Assembly: GCF_000308655.1 (NCBI RefSeq)
Contig: NZ_BAGC01000061.1
Coordinates: 1 to 64,000 of the forward strand
Direction: 5' to 3'
Source: Nocardia niigatensis NBRC 100131
GTDB lineage: Bacteria > Actinomycetota > Actinomycetes > Mycobacteriales > Mycobacteriaceae
Length of the DNA stretch: 64,000 nt
In this document: positions 40,359 through 47,778 of the stretch, in pieces
How positions within the stretch are numbered: the first letter of the stretch is position 1
How the letters are laid out: each line of letters begins with the position of its first letter
The notes under the pieces: model-generated
The model's input: the letters and a program-made list of their open reading frames with translations, nothing else
Told to the model about the DNA's origin: nothing
Databases searched by the model: none
Position numbers and translations under genes: made by a program

Positions 40359-40579
40359 CAGCGGATTCCGCCCTTCCGGTTGTACTTCTGGTGGACCGCC
40401 TGCCTGCTGACCTCGAGCGCGTCCGCGATGGCCTGCCAGGACCAGCCCTGCTTGCGGGCATTGGTGACCTGGATGGCCTCGAGCCGCTCGAGCAACCGGC
40501 GCAGCGCCAGCACCGCGCGGAGCCCGACCTGGGGGTCGGGGCTGCCGGCGGCGGCCGCCAGAGTCGTTGCTTCACTCAT
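40358..40579 (-). CDS. Small helix-turn-helix protein paired with the Clp-N protein
   Basis: This 73-residue protein ends with a clear HTH: WSWQAIADALEVSRQAVHQK, followed by YNRKGGIR. The N-terminal half is helical (RAVLALRRLLERLEAIQVTN). ATG at 40577-40579 sits three bases from a pair of palindromes, so the protein probably represses its own promoter. It overlaps the Clp-N gene. This pair is frequent in actinobacteria, but its targets are not established. Confidence 0.85.
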   Translation of the reverse strand: MSEATTLAAAAGSPDPQVGLRAVLALRRLLERLEAIQVTNARKQGWSWQAIADALEVSRQAVHQKYNRKGGIR

Positions 40580-40581
40580 GA

Positions 40582-40628
40582 GTGTCAATTTACGTTGACA
40601 CTCGGCGCATGTCAACGAAAATTGACAC
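40582..40628. promoter_or_regulatory. Twin operators before the HTH/Clp-N operon
   Basis: TGTCAATTTACGTTGACA (40583-40600) and TGTCAACGAAAATTGACA (40610-40627) are two copies of TGTCAA-N6-TTGACA, with centres 27 bases apart. Together they also make a large inverted repeat (18 of 19 bases; 9-base spacer). TTGACA within it could serve as a -35. The position, three bases from the ATG, fits autorepression by the HTH protein. Confidence 0.75.
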
Positions 40629-40711
40629 AATCGGAAGGGTGTTCGCCGCCAGCGAACATCACGTGACGGTCAGGAGACCGGGAAACCGGAATCCCGGCGC
40701 GCGGGACTCGT

Positions 40712-40999
40712 TCAGCCCCAGGGAATGAACGGCGCGAAGTCGCGCACGCAGCCTTCGGTCCAGTCCCAGAGGGTATCGGGCTCGACGGCGACGCCGTCCT
40801 GCAACCGCAGCCGCCAGCCGCGCGGCTCCTTCTCCCAGAGGTCACCGTCACGGTCGACGTACAGACCGAAAGCCGCTGGCTCCCAGGCATTGACGACCTC
40901 GCCGCGCGCCGGAGCGCCGGCCCGGCCGGAGGGCGATGAGATCTTCCACGGTCCGACTGTGACATTCACACCTATGACCCGCTGCGGTTGCTGCCCCAA
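40712..40999 (-). CDS. Hypothetical protein
   Basis: This 95-residue protein begins MGQQPQRVIGVNVTVGPWKI and carries a Trp-rich C-terminal half (DLWEKEPRGWRLRLQDGVAV; TLWDWTEGCVRDFAPFIPWG). The start is a TTG at 40997-40999 with AGGAG five bases upstream. No family is recognised. It is divergent from the XRE regulator gene with a 139-base gap, so that regulator may control it. Confidence 0.65.
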   Translation of the reverse strand: MGQQPQRVIGVNVTVGPWKISSPSGRAGAPARGEVVNAWEPAAFGLYVDRDGDLWEKEPRGWRLRLQDGVAVEPDTLWDWTEGCVRDFAPFIPWG

Positions 41000-41138
41000 T
41001 TCGACTCCTGATTTGTTGTTGTTTCAAACTATTGGAGCAGAACGGAATACCGGACACCCCACACCCCGGGACCGTGCGGATATCCGTCGGCAACCGCGCG
41101 AGTACCTACAGCCATACAAGTAAGGTCTGCCTAAGTAA

Positions 41139-42023
41139 ATGGATGGAGTTCCCACGTTCGGCGAATACATTCGCCAGCGCCGCACCACCGCGAACCTCAC
41201 GCGCCCCCAACTGGCCTGGCTGGCCAACCTCTCCGTGCCCTACCTGACCAAGATCGAGGGCGGCGCCACGCCGTCCCGGCGGGTCATCGAATCCCTCTGC
41301 ACCGCACTGAAATTGCCGCCGGCCGAATTCGAGTACGCACTGGTACTGGCCGAGGGACCACTGCCGCGCATCGAGGCCGACCATCCCACCGCCACCGACC
41401 GGGAGTACCTGGATCTGCTCAACCCCGCCATCGGCGCGTACATCACCGAGCTCTGGGACACCGTCGCCGTCAATGCCGCCCACCTGGAGTACTTTCCAGA
41501 ACTCGTCGCCGGCGTGAACTACCTGGAATGGCTGATCTTCAATCCGATCTCGCGCACCGTCATGGTGAACTGGGAGTCCGAGATTCGCATGGCGGCCGGT
41601 CGGTTTCGTATGCAGCTGGCTCGCAGCGACAATGACGAGCGCGGCCGCCAGATCCTCGAGAAGTGCCTCACCGACGCGGATTTCGGACTGCTGTGGCGCT
41701 CCGACACCGTCACCACCGAACGCAACGATCTCACCAAGCTGGTTCGCGAGCCACGCACGCTCGCCATCACCGAGATGCGGATCAATATGTGGCGCACCCC
41801 CTCGAGCCTGCAATCGTGGCTTCTGGTGCTCGGCACGACGGTCGATCGACCCAGCGCGGTGACCCGTCCGGTCGTCCGTAAACCCCCCGAATTGTCAAGC
41901 CCCATTAACGCTCCCGGAGGGCCTCACACCCCGTCGAGACGCGCGAAAAACGCTGTGCCCGCTAACGATCCGAGCCCAACCAAGCCATTACGGCAAATAA
42001 GCAGCAATCGTTCCGATGGGTGA
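41139..42023 (+). CDS. XRE-family regulator with MmyB-like C-terminal domain
   Basis: This 294-residue protein has an N-terminal XRE HTH around residues 8-65 (FGEYIRQRRTTANLTRPQLA; PYLTKIEGGATPSRRVIESL). A MmyB-type ligand domain follows, from about residue 90 to 225 (VAVNAAHLEYFPELVAGVNY; WLIFNPISRTVMVNWESEIR). The last 55 residues are low-complexity and probably disordered. Such regulators may bind fatty-acid-like or other small ligands. ATG at 41139. It is convergent with the cysteine desulfhydrase gene and divergent from the hypothetical at 40712. Confidence 0.87.
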   Translation: MDGVPTFGEYIRQRRTTANLTRPQLAWLANLSVPYLTKIEGGATPSRRVIESLCTALKLPPAEFEYALVLAEGPLPRIEADHPTATDREYLDLLNPAIGAYITELWDTVAVNAAHLEYFPELVAGVNYLEWLIFNPISRTVMVNWESEIRMAAGRFRMQLARSDNDERGRQILEKCLTDADFGLLWRSDTVTTERNDLTKLVREPRTLAITEMRINMWRTPSSLQSWLLVLGTTVDRPSAVTRPVVRKPPELSSPINAPGGPHTPSRRAKNAVPANDPSPTKPLRQISSNRSDG

Positions 42024-42061
42024 CCGACCGACGTCAGCCGACCCGTCGTGCCATGCGAAAA

Positions 42062-43147
42062 CTATCCCGACCAAGTACCGGTGGCGATGAATTCGGTCAG
42101 CACCGCGGTGGACTCGGCCAAGCTCAGCCCCTGGTCGGCAACCCATTCGTCATTGAAATAGGTTCCGGCATAACGGTCTCCGCCATCACAGAGCAGCGTC
42201 ACCACACTGCCGGTACGGTCCGCGGCGATCATGTCGGCAATCAGGGCAAAGGCCCCCCAAAGATTGGTGCCCGTGGACCCGCCCACGCGCCGGCCCAGCA
42301 CCGCGCCCGCATGACGGGCCGTCGCCACCGAGGCCGCGTCCGGCACCTCGATCATGCAGTCCACCACGCTCGGCACGAACGACGGTTCCACCCGCGGCCG
42401 CCCGATGCCTTCGATCCGCGACGGCATTCCGGTCTGATAGCCCAGATCGTCGACCTCGTAACCGCCGTAGAAGGCGGAATTCTCCGGATCCACCACGGCC
42501 AGCCGGGTCGCGTGGCGCTTGTAGCGCAGGTAGCGGCCGATGGTCGCGCTGGTACCGCCGGTCCCCGCACCCACCACGACCCACTCCGGCACCGGGTGCG
42601 TCTCCAGCGTCATCTGCTGGAAGATGGACTCGGCGATGTTGTTGTTGCCCCGCCAGTCGGTGGCCCGCTCGGCATTGGTGAACTGGTCCATATAGTGGCC
42701 GCCGGTCTCGTCCGCCAGACGCGCCGCCTCCGTATAGATGTCGGGCGCGCGTTCGACCAGATGACAGCGGCCGCCCTGGGCCTCGATGAGCGCCAGCTTC
42801 TCCGGCGAGGTCTTGGCGGGGACCACGGCCACGAAGTCCAGGCCCAGCATGCTGGCGAAATACGCCTCACTGATGGCCGTCGACCCCGAGGAGGCCTCGA
42901 CCACCGTGGTGCCCTCGGTGACCCAGCCGTTACAGATGGCGTAGAGGAACAGCGATCTCGCCAGGCGGTGTTTGAGACTGCCGGTCGGATGCGTGGATTC
43001 GTCCTTCAGATAGAGCTGGACGCCCCACTCCGGCGGCAGGGGGTAGCGCAGCAGATGGGTGTCCGCGCTGCGCTGAGTGTCGGCGTCGATCAGCCGGACC
43101 GCATTGTCGACCCAGTCCCTGGGTGCGCTGCGATCGCAGCGTTTCAC
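42062..43147 (-). CDS. cds1: PLP-dependent cysteine desulfhydrase Cds1-like
   Basis: This 361-residue fold-type II PLP enzyme resembles mycobacterial Cds1 (Rv3684), which releases hydrogen sulfide from cysteine. Lys59 in STHPTGSLKHRLA is the PLP lysine. A substrate-carboxylate loop is VVEASSGSTAISEAYFASML, and the PLP phosphate loop is VVVGAGTGGTSATIGRYLRY. It starts with ATG overlapping the stop of the DUF4229 gene, so the two are cotranscribed. The alternative is a cysteine synthase; the N-terminal region and extended C-terminus favour Cds1. Confidence 0.85.
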   Translation of the reverse strand: MKRCDRSAPRDWVDNAVRLIDADTQRSADTHLLRYPLPPEWGVQLYLKDESTHPTGSLKHRLARSLFLYAICNGWVTEGTTVVEASSGSTAISEAYFASMLGLDFVAVVPAKTSPEKLALIEAQGGRCHLVERAPDIYTEAARLADETGGHYMDQFTNAERATDWRGNNNIAESIFQQMTLETHPVPEWVVVGAGTGGTSATIGRYLRYKRHATRLAVVDPENSAFYGGYEVDDLGYQTGMPSRIEGIGRPRVEPSFVPSVVDCMIEVPDAASVATARHAGAVLGRRVGGSTGTNLWGAFALIADMIAADRTGSVVTLLCDGGDRYAGTYFNDEWVADQGLSLAESTAVLTEFIATGTWSG

Positions 43148-43455
43148 TGCTCGTCCTTGCCCTGCAGTCTCGACATCAGCTGGTCACGGTCCTGGCGGCG
43201 CTTGGCGTCCACGGCCGCGATGTCCTTGTTGACCTGCTTGCGCAGGTTCCGGAACAGCAGCAGCGACACCGGCATCGCGATGAGCAGCCCGAACAGCAGG
43301 GCCACGATGAGCGGAATGGACACCTTCACCGCGGCGGCCACGCCGATGATGATCGCGGTGATGGCGGCGACCAGCCCGAGCCGGGCCACCGTGTAGAGGG
43401 CCAAACTGCGCGCCAGGCGGCGGCCCGCACCTGCGGGCCGGGATGCATCACTCAC
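43144..43455 (-). CDS. DUF4229 family membrane protein
   Basis: This 103-residue protein has two adjacent transmembrane helices (about residues 18-60: ARLGLVAAITAIIIGVAAAV and LIVALLFGLLIAMPVSLLLF). A basic cytosolic tail follows (RNLRKQVNKDIAAVDAKRRQ). GTG at 43453-43455 gives the usual family length; a longer in-frame start adds unrelated residues. Its stop overlaps the cds1 start. Unknown function. Confidence 0.82.
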   Translation of the reverse strand: MSDASRPAGAGRRLARSLALYTVARLGLVAAITAIIIGVAAAVKVSIPLIVALLFGLLIAMPVSLLLFRNLRKQVNKDIAAVDAKRRQDRDQLMSRLQGKDEQ

Positions 43456-43582
43456 GCGTCCAGCGTAGGTGACGGCGGTTCGGGCGCCGCCGCGGCCCTG
43501 GCCCGGCGCAAATATCAATCCGACCAGCAGGTATGTCGCTGACAGTTCGCTGTATCGGGGTCAAACGTGACCGTAAACACAT

Positions 43583-43596
43583 AACGGATATCCGTT
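43583..43596. promoter_or_regulatory. Perfect 14-bp palindrome upstream of bldC
   Basis: AACGGATATCCGTT is self-complementary and lies in the gap between the DUF4229-cds1 operon and bldC, 110 bases before the inferred bldC start. It is AT-richer than its surroundings. The binding factor is unknown. Confidence 0.5.
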
Positions 43597-43705
43597 TTGT
43601 CTATTACTTCCCCTTTACCAAAGCGAGACCGTTCGAACACCCAGGGGGTGCAGTGCAACGATGTCGCTACTGATGAGGGATCTGTCGAAACGGAAAGGTT
43701 TGCGA

Positions 43706-43939
43706 ATGACTGCGTTCACCGCGGCGAGCCGCGCATTGGGTTCCGTCAACGGCCAGGACACTCTGCTCACGCCAGGCCAGGTCGCTGCCCTGTTCCACGT
43801 CGATCCGAAGACCGTGACCCGCTGGGCTCACGCAGGTCGGCTCGGCTCCCTGCGGACTCCGGGCGGCCACCGCCGGTTCCGCGAATCAGAAGTTCTGCAA
43901 CTCCTGCGGTCCCTCACCACCGAGGCCACCCGCGTGTAA
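43706..43939 (+). CDS. bldC: BldC-type MerR-like DNA-binding protein
   Basis: This 77-residue protein is nearly all winged-helix HTH: LLTPGQVAALFHVDPKTVTR, WAHAGRLGSLRTPGGHRRFR and ESEVLQLL. It matches BldC, the small regulator that binds DNA as head-to-tail oligomers and controls development in Streptomyces and is conserved in related non-sporulating genera. ATG at 43706 has AAAGG seven bases upstream; an earlier ATG at 43661 would add 15 residues. Its targets in this organism are unknown. Confidence 0.9.
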   Translation: MTAFTAASRALGSVNGQDTLLTPGQVAALFHVDPKTVTRWAHAGRLGSLRTPGGHRRFRESEVLQLLRSLTTEATRV

Positions 43940-44023
43940 CACCGATTCAGCTAGTGGATTACAGCCGCTTCACGTGCCGCGGGTACGCACTCGGATTACC
44001 CTCGTTGTCAGGAGGTGAGCGAC

Positions 44024-44212
44024 GTGACGTACCTGTTGGCACTCATCGCGGTAGTGGCCATCGCGATGCTGTGCTGGAAGGCTTTCGGACCCCAGCGATC
44101 GGCCGGCACCGGCCCAGCACCCACTCGGCGCAACCGCGTTATCGGTCCCGAAGATGATCCGGATTTCCTCGCCAAGCTCTCTCGGGAGCATCGCGACGGC
44201 GAATCCACCTGA
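44024..44212 (+). CDS. Small membrane protein of unknown function
   Basis: This 62-residue protein has an N-terminal transmembrane helix (TYLLALIAVVAIAMLCWKAF) and a polar tail ending DDPDFLAKLSREHRDGEST. GTG at 44024 is preceded by AGGAGGT eight bases away; the GTG at 44015 overlaps that site and is less likely. No family is recognised. It lies 85 bases after bldC on the same strand. Confidence 0.7.
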   Translation: MTYLLALIAVVAIAMLCWKAFGPQRSAGTGPAPTRRNRVIGPEDDPDFLAKLSREHRDGEST

Positions 44213-44301
44213 TTCACCGAAGCTCGCCAACCAGATAGCCATATAGACAGATGTGACCGTCCCCCGCGGAGCGCCCGGCGCCCCACGGGGGATGTGTCGT
44301 C

Positions 44302-44862
44302 TCAGGCGAAGCGGTGGCGGACCAGATCGGTTGCGGCCCGTGCCATTCGGTCGAAGGGGTCGATGGCGCCCGCGGCGCGGCAGAGGACATGAGCGCCCTG
44401 GAGCAGGGTGAGCAGAGTGGTCGCCAGGTCCGCGGCGGCGGCCGGGTCCGCGCCGGCGGCGGTCAGGCGTTCCGCGAGTGTGGCTGTCCAGGAATCGAAT
44501 GCGGTGGCGGCCACCGTGCGCAGGTCGCCGCTTTCGGGGTCCACGGTGACGGCGGCGACGGCGCAGCCCGCGCCGTCGGCCGAAGCGGCGACGACCGGGC
44601 GGACCAGGTCCAGGAACGACTCGACCAGGGTCACCGGATCGGCGGCGGGTAGCGCGGCCAGACGCTCGCGCACCTGGTCGCCGTTGCGGGCGGCGGCCGT
44701 GGCCACCAATTCGGCCTTGCCACCGGGGAAGTGGTGATAGATCGCGCCGCGGGCGGCGCCGCTGGCATCCAGGACCGCGGTGAAGGACATGCCCGCCACG
44801 CCCTTCTTCTGCAGCGCGTCGATGGCCGCGTCGATCATCCGATCCCGCGTGGTCGCAGCCAT
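44302..44862 (-). CDS. TetR-family transcriptional regulator
   Basis: This 186-residue regulator has an N-terminal TetR HTH (TTRDRMIDAAIDALQKKGVA; TAVLDASGAARGAIYHHFPG). Its C-terminal domain resembles the LmrA/YxaF-type ligand domain (ESFLDLVRPVVAASADGAGC; TLLTLLQGAHVLCRAAGAID). ATG at 44860-44862 is preceded by GGAGGA. It is divergent from the tautomerase gene, and the 89-base gap holds an 18-bp perfect palindrome. It most likely represses itself and the tautomerase. Confidence 0.92.
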   Translation of the reverse strand: MAATTRDRMIDAAIDALQKKGVAGMSFTAVLDASGAARGAIYHHFPGGKAELVATAAARNGDQVRERLAALPAADPVTLVESFLDLVRPVVAASADGAGCAVAAVTVDPESGDLRTVAATAFDSWTATLAERLTAAGADPAAAADLATTLLTLLQGAHVLCRAAGAIDPFDRMARAATDLVRHRFA

Positions 44863-44879
44863 TCTTCCTCCTCCGTTGA

Positions 44880-44930
44880 CTAGTACGACCATCCTAGTAC
44901 ACACTCGACTCGCTAGTACGTACGTACTAG
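44880..44930. promoter_or_regulatory. TetR operator cluster
   Basis: CTAGTACGTACGTACTAG (44913-44930) is a perfect 18-bp palindrome. Two further CTAGTAC half-sites lie near 44879-44885 and 44894-44900. It is 21 bases before the tautomerase start and 50 bases before the TetR start, so it could repress both. Confidence 0.75.
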
Positions 44931-44951
44931 TCTTCGAGAACGGAGAGCCCA

Positions 44952-45374
44952 GTGCCCATCACCGTGACCGCCCCGCGCGGCATCCTCACCACCCGGGGCG
45001 AACGCGAGATCCTGCCCGCCCTCACCGCGGCCCTGGCCGACGTCAGCGGCGGCGCCGGCAACGACTTCTTCACCGGAATCATCGGCGGCAGCGTGCATCT
45101 GCTGCCGCCGCAGGACATCTACGCGGGCGGCGAGAACCGGCCGATCGTCATGGTCGAGCTCAAGCTGCCCAATATCGGGCTGCCCGATCCGGCCGCCCGC
45201 GCCGCCTTCATCACCGCGGCCACCGACATCGTCGCGGGCCTCACCACCGAAGGCCATCGACGCGAGGACATCTGGGTCAATATCCTCAATGCCCTCGACG
45301 GCGCCTGGGGCATCGGCGGCCGCGCCTACACCAGCGAGGCCCTGATCGCCGCGGTCACCGCGGCCGCCCACTGA
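44952..45374 (+). CDS. Tautomerase-superfamily protein
   Basis: This 140-residue protein starts (GTG) M-P-I-T-V, which exposes Pro1, the catalytic general base of the 4-oxalocrotonate tautomerase superfamily. The single chain is two linked beta-alpha-beta units (RPIVMVELKLPNIGLPDPAA is in the second). The length resembles the longer members of the superfamily. The substrate is unknown; an unsaturated keto acid or halo-acid is possible. It is divergent from a TetR gene and convergent with kshA. Confidence 0.87.
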   Translation: MPITVTAPRGILTTRGEREILPALTAALADVSGGAGNDFFTGIIGGSVHLLPPQDIYAGGENRPIVMVELKLPNIGLPDPAARAAFITAATDIVAGLTTEGHRREDIWVNILNALDGAWGIGGRAYTSEALIAAVTAAAH

Positions 45375-45375
45375 A

Positions 45376-45414
45376 AAACGTCCGGGCGGGCACGGATCAC
45401 CGCGCCCGCCCGGA
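45376..45414 (-). terminator. Terminator between the tautomerase gene and kshA
   Basis: Arms TCCGGGCGGGC and GCCCGCCCGGA surround a loop; on the minus strand they are followed by GTTTTTC, an intrinsic terminator for kshA. It may work less well for the plus-strand gene. Confidence 0.82.
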
Positions 45415-45433
45415 TCGCCCGGAACCGGATCCG

Positions 45434-46624
45434 TCAGTGGCTGACGGCGTCCTCTTCCGCCTTGCGCCGGAGGTTCTCGGCGACCTCCGCCTCCCACGCC
45501 TCATTGGCCTTGGTGGTGTCGACCTCGAACTCGAAGCGCTGCACCGACTTCGGGTCGATGTCGGCGACGTCCACGTAGAACTGGTCGTACCAGCGACGCA
45601 GCTGGTAGACCGGACCGTCCTCCTCGGTCAGCAGCGGATTCTCGATCTTGGACTTGTGCTTCCAGATCTCGACGTCCTGCAGGAAGCCCTCACCGATGCC
45701 GATGGTCATCTTCTCGGCGATCCGATCGGCCTGGGCATCGTCCACGCCCTGCGGCTTGCGCACCGACATCCCGTACTGCAGCACGAACGCGTCCTGCGAG
45801 ATCGGGTAGTGGCAGTTGATCAGGACGGTCTCGAGCTCGAACCCGCTGTAGTTGTTGATGAGCGGATTGACCATGTAAGACGGACCGAAGTACGAGGCCA
45901 CCGACTTCAGCGTCGAGTTGCCGCCGTACTGGGTGGCCATGCCCTTGTCCGGACGCGCCGTGGAGTCCAGGTACTGGGTCGCCACGTGACCCTCGAAGAC
46001 GTTCTTGAAGAACGTCGGGTACGCGTAGTGGATGTAGAAGAAGTGGGCCATGTCCACGACGTTGTCGATGATCTCGCGGCAGTTGGAGCCCTCGATGATC
46101 ATGGACTCCCAGGTCCACTCGGTCCAGCCGTCGGCCAGGCTTTCGGTGCCGTTGCCCTCGGCGTCGGTGTAAGGCCCCTCGATATACGGGATGGTCACCT
46201 CGTCCGGCGGCGGGTTGCCCTCGTGGTCGTGCCACACGAACAGCTGACCGTTGCGCTCCAAGGTGATCCACGAGCGAGTCCGCGCCAGCGGCGGTACGCG
46301 CCGCGCATACGGAATCCCGGTGCACTTGCCGTTGCCGCCCCAGCGCCAGTCGTGGAACGGGCAGGCGATCGAATCGCCCTTGATCTCACCCATGCTCAGA
46401 TCGCCGCCCAGGTGCCGGCAGTACGAGTCGAGCACGTGCAACTCGCCCTTGCTGTCGGCGAAGACCACCAGCTTGGTCCCGAACGCGGAGATCTGATGTG
46501 GTTTGCCGTCCCGGAACGACTTCGCGAGCCCGAGGCAATGCCAGCCGCGTGCGTAGCGCGTGGGCGCCTCGCCCACGTCGATCTCGCGCACTTTCCGAAC
46601 CCGACTCTGCGGCGCCACTGCCAT
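45434..46624 (-). CDS. kshA: 3-ketosteroid 9-alpha-hydroxylase, oxygenase component (KshA)
   Basis: This 396-residue Rieske oxygenase hydroxylates the C9 of 3-ketosteroids and, with KstD, opens ring B in cholesterol breakdown. Rieske ligands are Cys69, His71, Cys88 and His91. The mononuclear iron is held by the DxxHxxxxH region DNVVDMAHFFYIHYAYP. The sequence from YGPY...PDEVTIPYIEGPYTDAE onward follows KshA rather than generic oxygenases. A KstR-type box lies 22 bases upstream of the start. The reductase KshB and other steroid genes are not in this window. ATG at 46622-46624. Confidence 0.93.
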   Translation of the reverse strand: MAVAPQSRVRKVREIDVGEAPTRYARGWHCLGLAKSFRDGKPHQISAFGTKLVVFADSKGELHVLDSYCRHLGGDLSMGEIKGDSIACPFHDWRWGGNGKCTGIPYARRVPPLARTRSWITLERNGQLFVWHDHEGNPPPDEVTIPYIEGPYTDAEGNGTESLADGWTEWTWESMIIEGSNCREIIDNVVDMAHFFYIHYAYPTFFKNVFEGHVATQYLDSTARPDKGMATQYGGNSTLKSVASYFGPSYMVNPLINNYSGFELETVLINCHYPISQDAFVLQYGMSVRKPQGVDDAQADRIAEKMTIGIGEGFLQDVEIWKHKSKIENPLLTEEDGPVYQLRRWYDQFYVDVADIDPKSVQRFEFEVDTTKANEAWEAEVAENLRRKAEEDAVSH

Positions 46625-46645
46625 GACGAGCCCCTTCACTAAAAC

Positions 46646-46659
46646 TAGAACGTGTTCTA
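46646..46659. promoter_or_regulatory. KstR-type operator before kshA
   Basis: TAGAACGTGTTCTA is a perfect match to the KstR consensus TNNAACNNGTTNNA and is a near-perfect palindrome. It is 22 bases upstream of the kshA ATG. KstR is the steroid-responsive TetR repressor of cholesterol catabolism in mycobacteria and rhodococci. Confidence 0.85.
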
Positions 46660-46712
46660 ATCACGGTCGCTTAATACGGTACAGCCCCTGAGCACCGATC
46701 GGAAGTTCCCGC

Positions 46713-46754
46713 GCAAAGAAGAAGGCCCCGGCACTGCAACGTGCCGGGGCCTTC
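46713..46754 (-). terminator. Terminator of the cytochrome c maturation operon
   Basis: Perfect 14-bp arms GAAGGCCCCGGCAC and complement with a 6-base loop; on the minus strand they are followed by TTCTTTGCGC. It lies 34 bases after the ccsB stop. Confidence 0.88.
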
Positions 46755-46788
46755 GAAACCCGTTGGGTCAGTTCGGGAAGTCCCGGGA

Positions 46789-47778
46789 TCAGTTCAGACC
46801 CGCGTAGGAGTGCAGGCCGCTGACCACGATGTTGATGATGAAGAGGTTGAAGAGCATGGCCACGAAACCGGCGATGTTGATCCAGGCGGCCTTGGTGTCA
46901 CGCCAGCCGGAAGTGGCACGGGCGTGCAGGTAGGCGGCATAGAGGACCCAGGCGATGAAGGAGCAGGTCTCCTTGGGATCCCAGCCCCAGAAGCGGCCCC
47001 AGGCGGCCTCGGCCCAGATCGCGCCCAGGATGACGCCCGCGCCGAAGATCGGGAAGCCGATGATGGTGGTGCGGTAGGCGAGACGGTCCAGCAGCTGGGC
47101 GTCGGGGAGACGACGGGCCAGCTGGCCGAAGAGATTGTCCGACTCGGCGCCGACGGGCTGCCAGATGCGGTACAGGAACAGCAGACTCGCGACACCCGAG
47201 ACCAGGAAGACGCCCGAGCCGATCGAGACCACGGTGACGTGCACGGGCAGCCAGTAGGACTTCAACGCCGGGACCACGGGAGCCGCGTCCACGTGCAGCT
47301 TGGTACCCGCGAGGAACAGCAGGATCAACACCGGCACCAGCAGGAACGACCACATGCCGCGATAGCGCTGGTCGCGCAACAGGATCAGGCCCAGCAGCAC
47401 GGCCGCGCCGGTGGCCATCGAGATGAACTCGAACATATTGCCCAGCGGAAAGCGGTGGGTCGCGAAGCCGCGCAGCACGATCGAGACCAGGTGCACGCCG
47501 AGACCGACGAACAGCACCGCGAAGGCCATATTGCCCAGGCGCTCCGAGAAGGGGCGCTCCGCGCCGCGCGGTTGCACCTTGCCGGGGACATTGGCGGGCG
47601 GCTCGTCGACGACGTCGGAACCGCCTCCGGCGGTGACCAACTGGCGGGCGGCTGCCGTCGGCACCGTGCGGGTGAGGGCGAACTGCCAGACCAGCATGAT
47701 CCAGACCAGCGCGTAGATCACGATGGCCGACTTGAAGGCGAGATCGCTGTAGGAGGCGATGTTCTCGTCGATCGGCAT
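46789..47778 (-). CDS. ccsB: Cytochrome c maturation protein CcsB/CcsA (System II)
   Basis: This 329-residue polytopic membrane protein is the haem-handling half of the System II cytochrome c synthetase. The tryptophan-rich signature is WGRFWGWDPKETCSFIAWVL, which binds haem with flanking histidines. About eight transmembrane helices are visible, for example FVAMLFNLFIINIVVSGLHS at the C-terminus. It is the last gene of the resA-ccdA-resB-ccsB operon; its start overlaps the resB stop by one base, and a terminator follows. In M. tuberculosis the order is the same (Rv0526-Rv0529). Confidence 0.95.
   Translation of the reverse strand: MPIDENIASYSDLAFKSAIVIYALVWIMLVWQFALTRTVPTAAARQLVTAGGGSDVVDEPPANVPGKVQPRGAERPFSERLGNMAFAVLFVGLGVHLVSIVLRGFATHRFPLGNMFEFISMATGAAVLLGLILLRDQRYRGMWSFLLVPVLILLFLAGTKLHVDAAPVVPALKSYWLPVHVTVVSIGSGVFLVSGVASLLFLYRIWQPVGAESDNLFGQLARRLPDAQLLDRLAYRTTIIGFPIFGAGVILGAIWAEAAWGRFWGWDPKETCSFIAWVLYAAYLHARATSGWRDTKAAWINIAGFVAMLFNLFIINIVVSGLHSYAGLN

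Noticed and set aside
41120..41135. AGGTCTGCCT before the XRE gene, reminiscent of an iron box
   Set aside because: The half-sites are spaced by four bases rather than nine, and the match to the 19-bp IdeR consensus is poor.
44258..44293. Terminator between the convergent small membrane gene and TetR gene
   Set aside because: The CCCCCG / CGGGGG arms are short and the loop is long and GC-rich; not convincing.
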